From: Marivita sp.
GTDB taxonomy: Bacteria; Pseudomonadota; Alphaproteobacteria; Rhodobacterales; Rhodobacteraceae
Direction: 5' to 3'
Length of the DNA stretch: 64,000 nucleotides
NCBI RefSeq assembly: GCF_022763305.1
Contig: NZ_JALEGT010000041.1
Location: 62,001 to 126,000 of the forward strand
Positions 47,921 to 58,269 of this stretch are shown here, one piece after another. The notes below the pieces were generated by a model. The model was not told the DNA's origin. It was given only the letters and a program-made list of their open reading frames with translations, and did not search any database. Numbering within the stretch: position 1 is the stretch's first letter; each line of letters starts with the position of its first letter. A program made the position numbers and the translations under genes.

Positions 47921-50089
47921 TCAGAACTTGCCGTCAACGGCGAAGAACATGGTCTCGCCGGAATGGTCATCGACACCGTCATTGTCAGTGGACACCCACA
48001 TCGTGCCGTCGGCGGTGATGGCCAGACCTTCGACCTTGTCGAGGACATAGCCGCCGGTCGAGGTCAGGTAGGGCAGCAGATCGACCACCTCTTCCTTCGC
48101 CACGACGGGCAGGTCGCCCCCCAGAGGTGCAGGCACCATCTCGGACAGGGCGACGCGGTAGACCTTCTTGGTGACAGCCGCATCGCCGATCTGGTTGTCG
48201 CGTTCGATGATGTAGACGTAGTCACCGTGTGCAGTGATTTCCGAAAGACCAACCCAACCGGTGGCAGGTTCGGCTTTTTCGTAGCGCACGGCACCCCATT
48301 CCTCGGTGTCGAGGTTGTAGGCCACCAGCTTGACGTGGTTTGCCGGATCGTCGGACCATTCGCGCTGAACCGCCATCCAAAGCGTGTTGCCGACCTTGGT
48401 GATGCCTTCGAACCCGAACCGGCGTTCCACCGCGAGCAGGTCGGACGGAACCGGAATGGTGGTTTCGATCTCGCCAGCACCGTTGATGTGATAGAGCGCG
48501 TGCAGGATACCGCGATCCAGACGACCTTCGGAGGCAACCCAGAAGCCACCTTCACCATCAAGCGTGATGCCTTCCATATCCATCAGTTGCGCGGGCTGAC
48601 CGCCACGGGTGACAGGGATTGCCTTGACGATCTGCGCCGGGGTCTGGCTCGGGTCGATGTGGAAAATCGTCGGCTGGAACCCGTAGAAGCTGTCATTGAC
48701 CGCCCAGATCGTGCCGTCGGTGTCGGCCACCATGCCGGAATTCGCGCCCCATCCGGTCAGGGTGTCCATGCCGGTAGAGGTGATGTGCGGATAGGCGGCA
48801 GGCGCGTCCTGATATTCGTAGATCATGACATGCGCGCGGGCGGCACCGTCTTCGAGACCGTCATATTCGTTTGCGGTGGCGAGCAGGTTGCGGCCGGGAA
48901 TGGCGACGGCACCTTCCGGGGAAATGCCCGAGGGCAGCAGTTGCTTGAGCACCGGGTTGGCGGGGTCGGTCATGTCGTAGACACCGATGACCGACGCACG
49001 TTCGGCCAGAAGGAAGACGTAGGGCGTGTCACCGAAAACAGCCGCTTCCATGCCTTCCGGCTCCACACCTTTGGCGTCAGAGCGGCGGTCGGGATAGTGG
49101 CCGATCTGGACCACGGCATGTTCGAAAGACGGACCGCTTTCGTAGACAAGAGTGCCGTCCTTGTGGAACACGGTGAACCCGCGCGACCCGCCATCCATAT
49201 CGCCTTCGTTGGCGGTCACGAAATGATCGGTGTCGATCCACTGGATGCCATCGGGTTCACGCGGCACGTTCGTCAGAGTTTCGGTGAACAGCAGCGCTGC
49301 GCGCTCGTCGGTCGCGTCGACATTTTCAAGATCGACGGTCCCGGCAGAGAAGTGGCTGAGCACCTCTCCAGCAGGGGACAGAACCACGATGTGATTGTTC
49401 TCCTGCAGCGTCACGACGATTTCGCCATTCGCGTTCACGTCAACGAATTCCGGCTCGGGGTCTTCTGGCGCGATCTCGGCAAGGCCGGTCACGTTCGCGC
49501 GGATCTGGGCGTCGCACTGCATCATGCCGTTGGCATCGAGAGGGATGATCGACACATGGCCTGCCGGCATCTGCGGTACGCGGCCATCACCAGCGTCCTC
49601 GTCGCGTTCGTTTTCAACGGCGACGACAACGAAGGATGCATCAGGTGCGACCGCGGTCGAGTCGGGCTGACCGCCCAGATCGCAGCGCGCGGCCTCGGCC
49701 CCGGTGGCCATATCGAGATGCAGCAGGTGACCAGACGGAGCAGTGTAGCTTTCCGACGTGTTCACACCAACAAAAACCGTGTTGCCCAGCGCGGACACCG
49801 CTGTCGGCTCACCGCCTTCAAGCGTCACATTGCCTTTGGGCTGCGGGTTCGCCGGATCGGTGACGTCGATCATGCCGATCACGCCCAACGGGCTGTCGGA
49901 ATAAACCAGCGTCATGCCATCCGCGCTGGCCGAGATGATCTCGGCGCTGGATTCGCGGGCGGTGTCCTCGCCGTCGGCCATGTTGGCCACAACCGGGAAA
50001 GACGCGATGCGGTTGAAATTCATCTCGGCGGCAGCGGCCGAGGCAGTCAGAGCTATGGCCGATGTCAGGCACAGCGCACGATATGTCAT
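47921..50089 (-). CDS. Esterase-like activity of phytase family / choice-of-anchor I-like secreted protein
   Basis: Signal peptide MTYRALCLTSAIALTASAAAA; WAVNDSFYGFQPTIFHID; EGITKVGNTLWMAVQREW. Confidence 0.75.
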   Translation of the reverse strand: MTYRALCLTSAIALTASAAAAEMNFNRIASFPVVANMADGEDTARESSAEIISASADGMTLVYSDSPLGVIGMIDVTDPANPQPKGNVTLEGGEPTAVSALGNTVFVGVNTSESYTAPSGHLLHLDMATGAEAARCDLGGQPDSTAVAPDASFVVVAVENERDEDAGDGRVPQMPAGHVSIIPLDANGMMQCDAQIRANVTGLAEIAPEDPEPEFVDVNANGEIVVTLQENNHIVVLSPAGEVLSHFSAGTVDLENVDATDERAALLFTETLTNVPREPDGIQWIDTDHFVTANEGDMDGGSRGFTVFHKDGTLVYESGPSFEHAVVQIGHYPDRRSDAKGVEPEGMEAAVFGDTPYVFLLAERASVIGVYDMTDPANPVLKQLLPSGISPEGAVAIPGRNLLATANEYDGLEDGAARAHVMIYEYQDAPAAYPHITSTGMDTLTGWGANSGMVADTDGTIWAVNDSFYGFQPTIFHIDPSQTPAQIVKAIPVTRGGQPAQLMDMEGITLDGEGGFWVASEGRLDRGILHALYHINGAGEIETTIPVPSDLLAVERRFGFEGITKVGNTLWMAVQREWSDDPANHVKLVAYNLDTEEWGAVRYEKAEPATGWVGLSEITAHGDYVYIIERDNQIGDAAVTKKVYRVALSEMVPAPLGGDLPVVAKEEVVDLLPYLTSTGGYVLDKVEGLAITADGTMWVSTDNDGVDDHSGETMFFAVDGKF

Positions 50090-50288
50090 GGAAATCACCC
50101 CTTGGATTGACACCATGGGAGGTGCCGCGACTGCGCGACACAGGCATGACAGATTTGATTCAGTTTTGTGAACTTGTGATGGATGAGGGTCTTCAGCGAG
50201 CCTTTGTTGCGGACGATTGCGAACCCATTTTCGCTGCAATTCGATGCTACCCCAAGTTGCATCAACTTAGGGACATCCAGGAATTTCA

Positions 50289-50609
50289 ATGAACCGTTCA
50301 ATCTACATGATTGCCGTCGCCATAGCGGCAAGTATAGGCACAGCCCCGGCTTGGGCCGGTCCGTCAGCCAACCAGATTTGTGCCAAAATGATCTCGGAGG
50401 GGCGCGGCGGCAGTTTGGATCAAAAGGCGTGTCTGTGCACCTACCGTGTCGCCGACGCTGTTCTCGACAATGATGTCAAAGCCCTGCTCTTCGATGCATG
50501 GTACACGGGAAAAGACAACATGCCCGCCTTGGCGCGTTTGGGAAATCCCCAGCGGGTCAAGAAGCAGTTGCGCACCATGCACTTGTCCATGAAAGCGAAT
50601 TGCGAGTAG
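50289..50609 (+). CDS. Small secreted hypothetical protein
   Basis: Signal peptide, paired Cys. Confidence 0.6.
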   Translation: MNRSIYMIAVAIAASIGTAPAWAGPSANQICAKMISEGRGGSLDQKACLCTYRVADAVLDNDVKALLFDAWYTGKDNMPALARLGNPQRVKKQLRTMHLSMKANCE

Positions 50610-50623
50610 TCGTCTTCGCCCAG

Positions 50624-50650
50624 GAAAAAGGCCGGGCAGCTGCCCGGCCT
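50624..50650 (-). terminator. Terminator of gabD-like gene (22-bp perfect palindrome, U-run on minus strand)
   Basis: aggccgggcagctgcccggcct with adjacent aaaaa on plus. Confidence 0.8.
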
Positions 50651-50671
50651 GTAGGTGTCAGCCACGATGCC

Positions 50672-52186
50672 TTAGATGCTCATGCAGACATATTTCATCT
50701 CGAGGAATTCCTCGATGCCGTGATGGCTTCCTTCGCGGCCCAGACCGGACTGTTTGACGCCACCGAACGGGGCCACCTCGGTCGAGATGATGCCGGTGTT
50801 CACGCCGACGATGCCGTATTCCAGCGCCTCGGCGACCTTGTACACGCGGCTGAGATCCTTGGCGTAGAAATAGCTTGCCAGACCGAAGATCGTGTCATTC
50901 GCCAGTTCGATCACGTCATCCTCGGTCTCGAACTTGAAGAGCGGGGCGAGCGGGCCGAAGGTTTCCTCGGTCGAGAACGCCATGTCGCGGGTGGCTCCGG
51001 TCACGATGGTCGGCGCGATGAAATTGCCATCGTTGCTGCCGGACTCGTCGCCCAGAATGACCTGCGCGCCCTTGGATTTGGCATCGGCGATATGCTCGCG
51101 CACCTTGTCGAGGGCTTCGGGGTTGATCAGCGGGCCAAGATCGGTGTCCGCCTCAAGCCCGTCGCCGACCTTCATCTTGGAGACCCTGTCCTTCAGTTTC
51201 TGCGCGAAGGCGTCATAGACACCGGCCTGCACGTAGATGCGGTTCGCACATACGCAGGTCTGGCCATTGTTGCGGAACTTGCACATGATCGCGCCGTCGA
51301 CCGCCGCATCGAGATCGGCATCGTCGAACACGATGAAGGGCGCGTTGCCACCCAGCTCCATCGAACACTTCATCACCTGATCGGCCGCTTGCCGGAGCAG
51401 GATGCGGCCCACCTCGGTGGAGCCGGTGAAGGTGATCTTGCGCACTGCCGGGTTCTCGCACATCTCCTTGCCCACTTCGGAAGCCGAGGACGAAGGCACG
51501 ATGTTCAGCACGCCCGCCGGGATGCCCGCGCGTTCGGCCAGCACACCCAGAACAATGGCCGACAGTGGCGTTTCCGCCGCGGGACGCGCGACAAAGCTGC
51601 ACCCGGCAGCCAGCGCCGGACCCGCCTTGCGGGTGATCATCGCGTTCGGGAAGTTCCAAGGTGTGATCGAGCCGACAACGCCGATGGGCTGCTTCATCAC
51701 CATGATGCGCTTATCGCGCTGGTGGCCGGGGATGGTTTCGCCGTAGATGCGCTTGGCCTCTTCGGCGAAGAATTCGATGAAGGATGCGCCATAGGCGATC
51801 TCGCCCTTGGCCTCGGCCAGTGGCTTGCCCTGTTCGGCAGTCAGGATTGTTGCCAGATCGTCCTGGTTTTCCATCATCAGGTCGAACCACTTGCGCAGAA
51901 CGGCAGAGCGTTCCTTGCCGGTCCACTTGGCCCATTCCTTCTGCGCCTTTTCGGCGGCGGCAATCGCATCGGCCACCTGGGCGCGGGACAGGTCGGCCAC
52001 TTCGGCAATCGTGTCGCCGCGCGCCGGGTTGTCCACCGGGAAGGTGCCATCATCCCCGTCGATCCAAGCGCCGTTGACATAGGCGCGGGTTTCCAGCAGC
52101 GATGGATCCTTGAGAAGGCTGGCAAGGTTTGTTGTCTGGTCGAGCATGGAGTCCCTCCGGATTAAGTGCTGACAAAGGTGGAACAC
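50672..52186 (-). CDS. gabD: NAD(P)-dependent succinate-semialdehyde dehydrogenase
   Basis: PWNFPNAMITRKAGPALAAGC; MELGGNAPFIVFDDAD; NNGQTCVCANRI; start possibly 52147. Confidence 0.9.
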   Translation of the reverse strand: MFHLCQHLIRRDSMLDQTTNLASLLKDPSLLETRAYVNGAWIDGDDGTFPVDNPARGDTIAEVADLSRAQVADAIAAAEKAQKEWAKWTGKERSAVLRKWFDLMMENQDDLATILTAEQGKPLAEAKGEIAYGASFIEFFAEEAKRIYGETIPGHQRDKRIMVMKQPIGVVGSITPWNFPNAMITRKAGPALAAGCSFVARPAAETPLSAIVLGVLAERAGIPAGVLNIVPSSSASEVGKEMCENPAVRKITFTGSTEVGRILLRQAADQVMKCSMELGGNAPFIVFDDADLDAAVDGAIMCKFRNNGQTCVCANRIYVQAGVYDAFAQKLKDRVSKMKVGDGLEADTDLGPLINPEALDKVREHIADAKSKGAQVILGDESGSNDGNFIAPTIVTGATRDMAFSTEETFGPLAPLFKFETEDDVIELANDTIFGLASYFYAKDLSRVYKVAEALEYGIVGVNTGIISTEVAPFGGVKQSGLGREGSHHGIEEFLEMKYVCMSI

Positions 52187-52205
52187 TTGCTAGATGCAAT
52201 GACAA

Positions 52206-53027
52206 GTGCAGATCTTTCGGAGCCGTGACGTGGAATTGGACGACGCCTACGCCAACAGCAAGCATATCCCCAACGGGGACGGGTTCCCAGCCATCTGGCG
52301 GGCGGATGCGGATTCCTATCGTCAAAGAATGTCGGTGCTGGGCCGCGCCAGGCTGGGGGTCATGTACGGACACGGAACGCGCGAAATCGTCGATCTGTTC
52401 CTGCCGGATGGCGTGCCCAAGGGGCTGGTGGTGTTTGTGCACGGCGGGTTCTGGCGGCAGACCGAAGGGGCACTCTGGTCACATCTGGCGCAGGGCGCGG
52501 TGGACAGTGGCTGGGCCGTGGCAATGCCGACCTATGACCTGTGCCCACGGGTGCGGATTTCCGACATCACCCGCCAGGTGGCCACCGCCATTTCCGTAAT
52601 CGCGCGCGAGGTGTCCGGGCCAATCCGTCTGGCCGGGCATTCTGCGGGCGGGCATCTGGTGGCGCGGATGCTGGACTCCGGCGTTCTGCCCGAGGATGTG
52701 CGGGCGCGCATTGCCCGATGTGTGCCGATCTCGCCCCTGTCCGATCTGCGCCCGCTGCTGCGCACTTCGATGAACGCTGACTTTAAACTGGACGAGGCGC
52801 AGGCCCTCGCCGAAAGCCCGGTTGCGATGGCCCCACCGGACATTCCGGTGACGGTCTGGGTCGGAAGCGACGAACGCCCCGCCTTTCTGGATCAGGCGCA
52901 ATGGCTTGCCGATGCGTGGGGATGTCCCATCGTCATCGACGCGGGCACGCATCATTTTGACGTCATAAATGGCATGACCCGGTCGGACAGCCCCCTGATG
53001 CGGGCAATTCTCGACACCCCGTCTTGA
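52206..53027 (+). CDS. Alpha/beta hydrolase
   Basis: FVHGGFWRQ; RLAGHSAGGHLVARM. Confidence 0.87.
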   Translation: MQIFRSRDVELDDAYANSKHIPNGDGFPAIWRADADSYRQRMSVLGRARLGVMYGHGTREIVDLFLPDGVPKGLVVFVHGGFWRQTEGALWSHLAQGAVDSGWAVAMPTYDLCPRVRISDITRQVATAISVIAREVSGPIRLAGHSAGGHLVARMLDSGVLPEDVRARIARCVPISPLSDLRPLLRTSMNADFKLDEAQALAESPVAMAPPDIPVTVWVGSDERPAFLDQAQWLADAWGCPIVIDAGTHHFDVINGMTRSDSPLMRAILDTPS

Positions 53028-53145
53028 CACTTCCCGGATTTCGGAAAGAGCTTCCGACGCGAAATGTCTTTTTCGGACCTCGATTTGACTGAAAAAGGCA
53101 GGCTGCGGTGCTGAACCCCGTGCGAGTGTCGCCGGGAAGGAGTCG

Positions 53146-54402
53146 ATGGACATGCGCTATTCTGGATTTCGGGTCATCAAGGAAGCCCTGACCGGCCATC
53201 GCGGCTGGGGGCCTGCGTGGCGCGACCCTGACCCCAAACCCGACTATGATTACGTCATCATCGGTGGCGGCGGGCATGGCTTGGCGACGGCGTATTACCT
53301 TGCCAAGGAATACAAGCAGGCGAGCATCGCAGTGCTGGAAAAGGGTTGGATCGGCGGCGGCAATGTCGGGCGGAACACCACGATTGTCCGCTCGAACTAC
53401 TTGCTCGACGGGAACGAGCCGTTCTACGAATTCTCGCTCAAGCTCTGGGAAGGGCTGGAGCAGGACCTGAACTACAACGCCATGATGAGCCAGCGCGGGA
53501 TCATCAACCTGATGCATTCCGACGCCCAGCGCGACGCCTATATCCGGCGCGGCAACGCGATGATCCTGAACGGCGCGGATGCGCAGCTTCTGGATCAGAA
53601 GCAGGTATTGGAAAAGTACCCGTTCCTCAATGTGAAGAACGCCCGCTTCCCTGTCATGGGTGGCCTCTTGCAAGCGCGTGCAGGCACCGCGCGGCATGAT
53701 GCGGTGGCGTGGGGCTATGCTCGCGCGGCGGACCAGCGCGGCGTGGACATCATCCAGAATTGCGAAGTGACCGGGTTCAGGATCGAAGGCGGCAAAATCC
53801 TCGGGGTCGAGACTTCGCGTGGCTATATCGGGGCGAAGAAGGTCGGCGCCTGCGTTGCCGGATCGTCGTCCAAGGTCATGGCCTATGCCGGGATGCGCCT
53901 GCCCATCGAAAGCCATGTGCTTCAGGCCTTTGTGTCCGAAGGTTTGAAACCGGTGCTGCCCGGTGTCATCACCTTTGGCGCGGGGCATTTCTATTGCAGT
54001 CAGTCCGACAAGGGCGGGCTTGTTTTTGGCGGCAATATCGACGGCTACAATTCCTACGCCCAGCGCGGCAACCTGCCGATGGTCGAGGACGTGATGGAAG
54101 AGGCGATTGCCATGTTCCCGATGCTGGGCCGCGCGCGTCTGCTGCGGTCCTGGGGCGGGATCATGGACATGTCGATGGATGGCACGCCGATCATCGACAA
54201 GACCCATATCGACGGGCTCTATTTCAACGGCGGCTGGTGCTATGGCGGGTTCAAGGCAACCCCTGCGTCGGGCTTTGTCTATGCCCATCTTCTGGCCACC
54301 GACACACCGCACAAAACCGCCACAGCATTCCGACTGGACCGGTTCCACACCGGGCACATGGTCGACGAAAAAGGGATGGGCAATCAGCCCAATCTGCACT
54401 GA
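53146..54402 (+). CDS. Sarcosine oxidase beta / N-methylglutamate dehydrogenase subunit
   Basis: YDYVIIGGGGHGLATAYYLAKEY; GWIGGGNVGRNTTIVRSNYL. Confidence 0.9.
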   Translation: MDMRYSGFRVIKEALTGHRGWGPAWRDPDPKPDYDYVIIGGGGHGLATAYYLAKEYKQASIAVLEKGWIGGGNVGRNTTIVRSNYLLDGNEPFYEFSLKLWEGLEQDLNYNAMMSQRGIINLMHSDAQRDAYIRRGNAMILNGADAQLLDQKQVLEKYPFLNVKNARFPVMGGLLQARAGTARHDAVAWGYARAADQRGVDIIQNCEVTGFRIEGGKILGVETSRGYIGAKKVGACVAGSSSKVMAYAGMRLPIESHVLQAFVSEGLKPVLPGVITFGAGHFYCSQSDKGGLVFGGNIDGYNSYAQRGNLPMVEDVMEEAIAMFPMLGRARLLRSWGGIMDMSMDGTPIIDKTHIDGLYFNGGWCYGGFKATPASGFVYAHLLATDTPHKTATAFRLDRFHTGHMVDEKGMGNQPNLH

Positions 54403-54689
54403 TGATCATCAACCATCCGCTTCTGGGCCCCCGCGATTCCAGCGAATTCGTCTATCTGGGCGATGCGTGCCTGATAAACCGTCCTGACTGGCAGGCCGAC
54501 GATGCGCTGGACCAGTTCATCGAGTATGGCCACACCCGCGACAACCCGGCGGGGCTTCACCGAGAGCTTTGGTATCACGAACAAGGGGACCGTTCGTGGC
54601 TGGTGGTGACCCGCAACACCGTCACGCATGAGATCACGCAGGTGGAACTGGCCCGCGACGTGGCCCGGGCAGAGGGGCGGTCGAAATGA
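54402..54689 (+). CDS. Sarcosine oxidase delta-type subunit
   Basis: Short subunit: MIINHPLLGPRDSSEFVYLGDACLINRPDWQADDALDQFIEYGHTRDNPAGLHRELWYHEQGDRSWLVVTRNTVTHEI. Confidence 0.9.
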   Translation: MIINHPLLGPRDSSEFVYLGDACLINRPDWQADDALDQFIEYGHTRDNPAGLHRELWYHEQGDRSWLVVTRNTVTHEITQVELARDVARAEGRSK

Positions 54690-57640
54690 GCCAGAAGAAC
54701 CGTTTGGACGGCGGGCTGATCGACCGGTCCGAAACATGGTCGTTCGGCTTCGACAGCCAGTACTACAAGGGCCACAAGGGCGACACGCTGGCCTCGGCCT
54801 TGCTGGCAAATGGCGTGCGGCTGATGGGACGGTCGTTCAAGTACCATCGCCCGCGCGGGCCGATGACCGCCGGGTCGGAAGAACCCAACGCGATTGTCGA
54901 ACTGCGCGAAGGCGCGCGGAAGGAACCCAACACGCGGGCGACAACCATCGAGCTTTACGACGGGCTGCGCGCCAATTCACAGAACCGCTGGCCGTCGCTG
55001 AAATTCGACGCGATGGAGGTAAACGACCTTCTGTCCAACTTCTTTGCCGCCGGGTTCTACTACAAGACCTTCATGTGGCCCGCCGCGTTCTGGGAAAAGG
55101 TGTACGAGCCGATCATCCGCCGCGCCGCCGGTCTGGGGTCGCTCAGCCTTCAGGATGACCCGGATGGCTATGACAAGGGATTCCTGCATTGTGATCTGCT
55201 GATTATCGGCGGCGGCCCTGCTGGTCTGGCGGCGGCGCTGACTGCTGGCGAAAGCGGCGCGCGGGTGATCCTCTGTGACGAGGATTTCCTGATCGGGGGT
55301 CGTCTGAACCTTGAGACCTATGCGGTCGGCGGCATGACCGGCGCGGCTTGGGCGGCGGAAACCGTCGCGCGCTTGCAGGCGATGCCGAATGTCCGCGTGA
55401 TGCCGCGCACGACGGTGATCGGCGCGTTCGATCACGGCATCTACGGCGCGGTGGAACGGGTGAGCGATCACCTTGCGGTGCCGGAAGACGGCAAGCCCCG
55501 GCAGATCCTGTGGCGCATCACCTCCAAGCGCGCGCTTCTTTGCGCCGGGGCCACGGAACGCCCGATCGTGTTCGAGAACAACGACCGCCCCGGCATCATG
55601 CAGGCCAGCGCCGTGCGCGCCTATGCAAACCGCTGGGCCACGACGCCCGCGCAGCAGGTGGCGATCTTTACCAACAACGACGACGGGCACCGCACCGCCT
55701 CCGATCTGGTGGCGAAAGGTGTTGAGGTCGTTTCAGTAATCGACACCCGCGTCGATGCGCCGACCTCGTCGGACTATGACGTGATCGCAGGTGGCGTGAT
55801 CGACCAGACATGGGGGCGGCTGGGCCTCACGCAGATCGAGGTGAAGATGCCCAAGGGCGGCATCCGCCGGATCAAGTGCGGGGCGCTGGGTGTCTCTGGC
55901 GGTTGGAACCCGAATGTGCATCTCACCTGCCATCAAGGCGGTCGGCCCGTCTGGAACGAGGCGCTTGCGGCATTTGTCCCCAGTGGAACTCTGCCGCCAG
56001 GCATGACCGTTGCGGGTGCTGCAGATGGCGTCTTTTCCACCCATGGCGCGCTGCAGTCCGGCGCAGACGGGGCCAAGGCGATCCTTGCCGATCTTGGTAT
56101 CAAGGCCACCGACCCTGCCCTGCCCGAGGCCGAAGACACTCCGGTCAAAATCACCCCGTTCTGGCACGTCAAGACCGCCAAACGCGCATGGGTGGACCAG
56201 CAGAACGATGTGACCGCCAAAGACATCAAGCTGGCGCATCAGGAGAACTATGTCTCGGTCGAACACCTCAAGCGCTACACGACGCTGGGCATGGCGACCG
56301 ATCAGGGAAAGACCTCGAACATCGCAGGTCTGGCGATCATGGCCGAGGTTGCGGGCAAGGCGATCCCCGAAGTGGGCACCACCATGTTTCGTCCGCCCTA
56401 TACGCCAACGGCGATGGGTGTCTTCGCAGGCCGCGCATGGGGCATGGAAACACGTCCGACGCGCCTCACACCCAGCCACGCATGGGCCAAGGAGCAAGGC
56501 GCGGTTTTCACCGAAGCCGGGCTCTGGCTGCGCGCGCAGTGGTACCCGAAACCGGGCGAAACCCATTGGCGTCAAAGCTGCGACCGCGAGGTGATGCAGA
56601 CCAGCAAATCCGTGGGCGTCTGCGACGTGACTTCTCTGGGCAAGATCGACGTGCAGGGCGCGGATGCCGCAGAGTTCCTCAACAAAGTCTACTGCAACGG
56701 CATGGCCAAGCTGCCGGTCGGCAAGGTGCGCTATGGCCTGATGCTGCGCGAGGACGGGATTGTCATGGATGACGGCACCGCCGCGCGGCTGGCCGAGGAT
56801 CATTTCGTCGTCACGACCACCACCGCCAAGGCGGTTCCGGTCTATCGGCACCTCGAGTTCGTACGCCAGTGTTTATACCCCGATATGGACGTGCAGTTGA
56901 TCTCGACCACCGAAGCCTGGGCACAATTCTCGGTCGCCGGGCCGAATTCCCGCAAGCTTTTGGAAAAGATCGTGGACGACGGCGTGGACCTGTCGAACGA
57001 GGCGTTCCCCTTCATGGCCTGCGCGGAAATCACCATCTGCGGCGGCCTGCGCGCGCGGCTGTTCCGCATCTCGTTCTCGGGCGAGCTGGCTTATGAAATC
57101 GCTGTGCCGACCCGCTATGGCGACGCGCTGGTACGGCGGTTGATGCAGGCCGGCGAAGAATTCGACGTGGTCCCCTACGGCCTTGAAGCGCTGAATGTCA
57201 TGCGCATCGAGAAAGGCCACGTGACCGGCAACGAGTTGAACGGCACGACCACGGCGCTGAACCTTGGCATGGGCCGGATGGTATCCAAGGCCAAGGACTC
57301 CATCGGATCGAAACTGTCGGAACGTCCGGGCCTGAATGAACCCGACGCGCTGAAACTGGTGGGGCTGAAGCCGGTAAACCCCGAGCACAAGGTGCCCGCA
57401 GGCGCGCATCTGATGACCAAGGGCGACAAGGTCACAGCGTCCAACGATCAGGGCTATGTGACCTCGGCCTGCTACTCCCCGAACCTTGGCTGCCACATCG
57501 CGCTTGGCTTCCTGAAGTCCGGCGACTCGCGGATCGGAGAAACCATCCGCCTTGTCAGCCCGCTGACCGGCGTCGATCACGAGGTCGAGGTAGTCAGCCC
57601 GCATTTCTTTGACCCGGAAGGAGAGCGGCTCCGTGCATGA
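54686..57640 (+). CDS. Sarcosine oxidase alpha-type subunit
   Basis: 2Fe-2S-like N-term, FAD domain LLIIGGGPAGLAAALTAGESGA, C-terminal GcvT-like domain. Confidence 0.94.
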   Translation: MSQKNRLDGGLIDRSETWSFGFDSQYYKGHKGDTLASALLANGVRLMGRSFKYHRPRGPMTAGSEEPNAIVELREGARKEPNTRATTIELYDGLRANSQNRWPSLKFDAMEVNDLLSNFFAAGFYYKTFMWPAAFWEKVYEPIIRRAAGLGSLSLQDDPDGYDKGFLHCDLLIIGGGPAGLAAALTAGESGARVILCDEDFLIGGRLNLETYAVGGMTGAAWAAETVARLQAMPNVRVMPRTTVIGAFDHGIYGAVERVSDHLAVPEDGKPRQILWRITSKRALLCAGATERPIVFENNDRPGIMQASAVRAYANRWATTPAQQVAIFTNNDDGHRTASDLVAKGVEVVSVIDTRVDAPTSSDYDVIAGGVIDQTWGRLGLTQIEVKMPKGGIRRIKCGALGVSGGWNPNVHLTCHQGGRPVWNEALAAFVPSGTLPPGMTVAGAADGVFSTHGALQSGADGAKAILADLGIKATDPALPEAEDTPVKITPFWHVKTAKRAWVDQQNDVTAKDIKLAHQENYVSVEHLKRYTTLGMATDQGKTSNIAGLAIMAEVAGKAIPEVGTTMFRPPYTPTAMGVFAGRAWGMETRPTRLTPSHAWAKEQGAVFTEAGLWLRAQWYPKPGETHWRQSCDREVMQTSKSVGVCDVTSLGKIDVQGADAAEFLNKVYCNGMAKLPVGKVRYGLMLREDGIVMDDGTAARLAEDHFVVTTTTAKAVPVYRHLEFVRQCLYPDMDVQLISTTEAWAQFSVAGPNSRKLLEKIVDDGVDLSNEAFPFMACAEITICGGLRARLFRISFSGELAYEIAVPTRYGDALVRRLMQAGEEFDVVPYGLEALNVMRIEKGHVTGNELNGTTTALNLGMGRMVSKAKDSIGSKLSERPGLNEPDALKLVGLKPVNPEHKVPAGAHLMTKGDKVTASNDQGYVTSACYSPNLGCHIALGFLKSGDSRIGETIRLVSPLTGVDHEVEVVSPHFFDPEGERLRA

Positions 57641-58196
57641 TCTGGCCCCCCTGTGCGCCCTTGGCGGCGCAGAACCGCACACCGATCAGGTGGCAGGTGT
57701 CACCCTGACCGAGACCCCCGGTCACGCGCTCGCCTCTGTCGCTGCGCGACTGGGACAGGAAACCGCCTGCGCCGATCACCTTGGCACGCTGCTGGGCGCA
57801 GATGCGCCGGGCGTGGGGGCCTGGGTACGGTCGGACCCGATCTCGGCCTTCTGGATGGGGCCGGATCAGTGGATGGTCATCGCCCCCGTCGCCACACACG
57901 AAGACCTTGCCGCGCAGTTGATCCAGCGCTTCGGCACCAGCGCGTCGATCACCGAACAGACCGACGCCTGGGTGTGGTTCGACATGCAGGGAGACGGCAT
58001 CGAACAGGTGATGCAGCTTTGCGCCAATATCGACATCGAAAAGATGCCGGTGGGGGCCGCCGCACGCAGCGTGATCCACTACATGGGGGTCTATGTTCTG
58101 CGCAGCGCGCCGGATGCGCTGACGATCCTTGGCGGGCGCTCGTCCGCCGGGTCTTTGCACCATGCGCTGTTGACGGCGATGAAATCCGCGCTGTAG
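57633..58196 (+). CDS. Sarcosine oxidase gamma-type subunit
   Basis: Downstream GcvT-like fragment; operon position. Confidence 0.8.
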   Translation: MHDLAPLCALGGAEPHTDQVAGVTLTETPGHALASVAARLGQETACADHLGTLLGADAPGVGAWVRSDPISAFWMGPDQWMVIAPVATHEDLAAQLIQRFGTSASITEQTDAWVWFDMQGDGIEQVMQLCANIDIEKMPVGAAARSVIHYMGVYVLRSAPDALTILGGRSSAGSLHHALLTAMKSAL

Positions 58197-58269
58197 CCAC
58201 GGCGGAACCTTTTCCAACGTATCGCGTTCCCGTCCCGAACAGGAACAACGGTGCGTTTCGGAAAACATC

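Noticed and set aside
47963-50110. 715-aa plus-strand ORF
   Set aside because: Antisense shadow of the phytase-like gene in GC-rich DNA; low-complexity R/H/D composition and no family signature.
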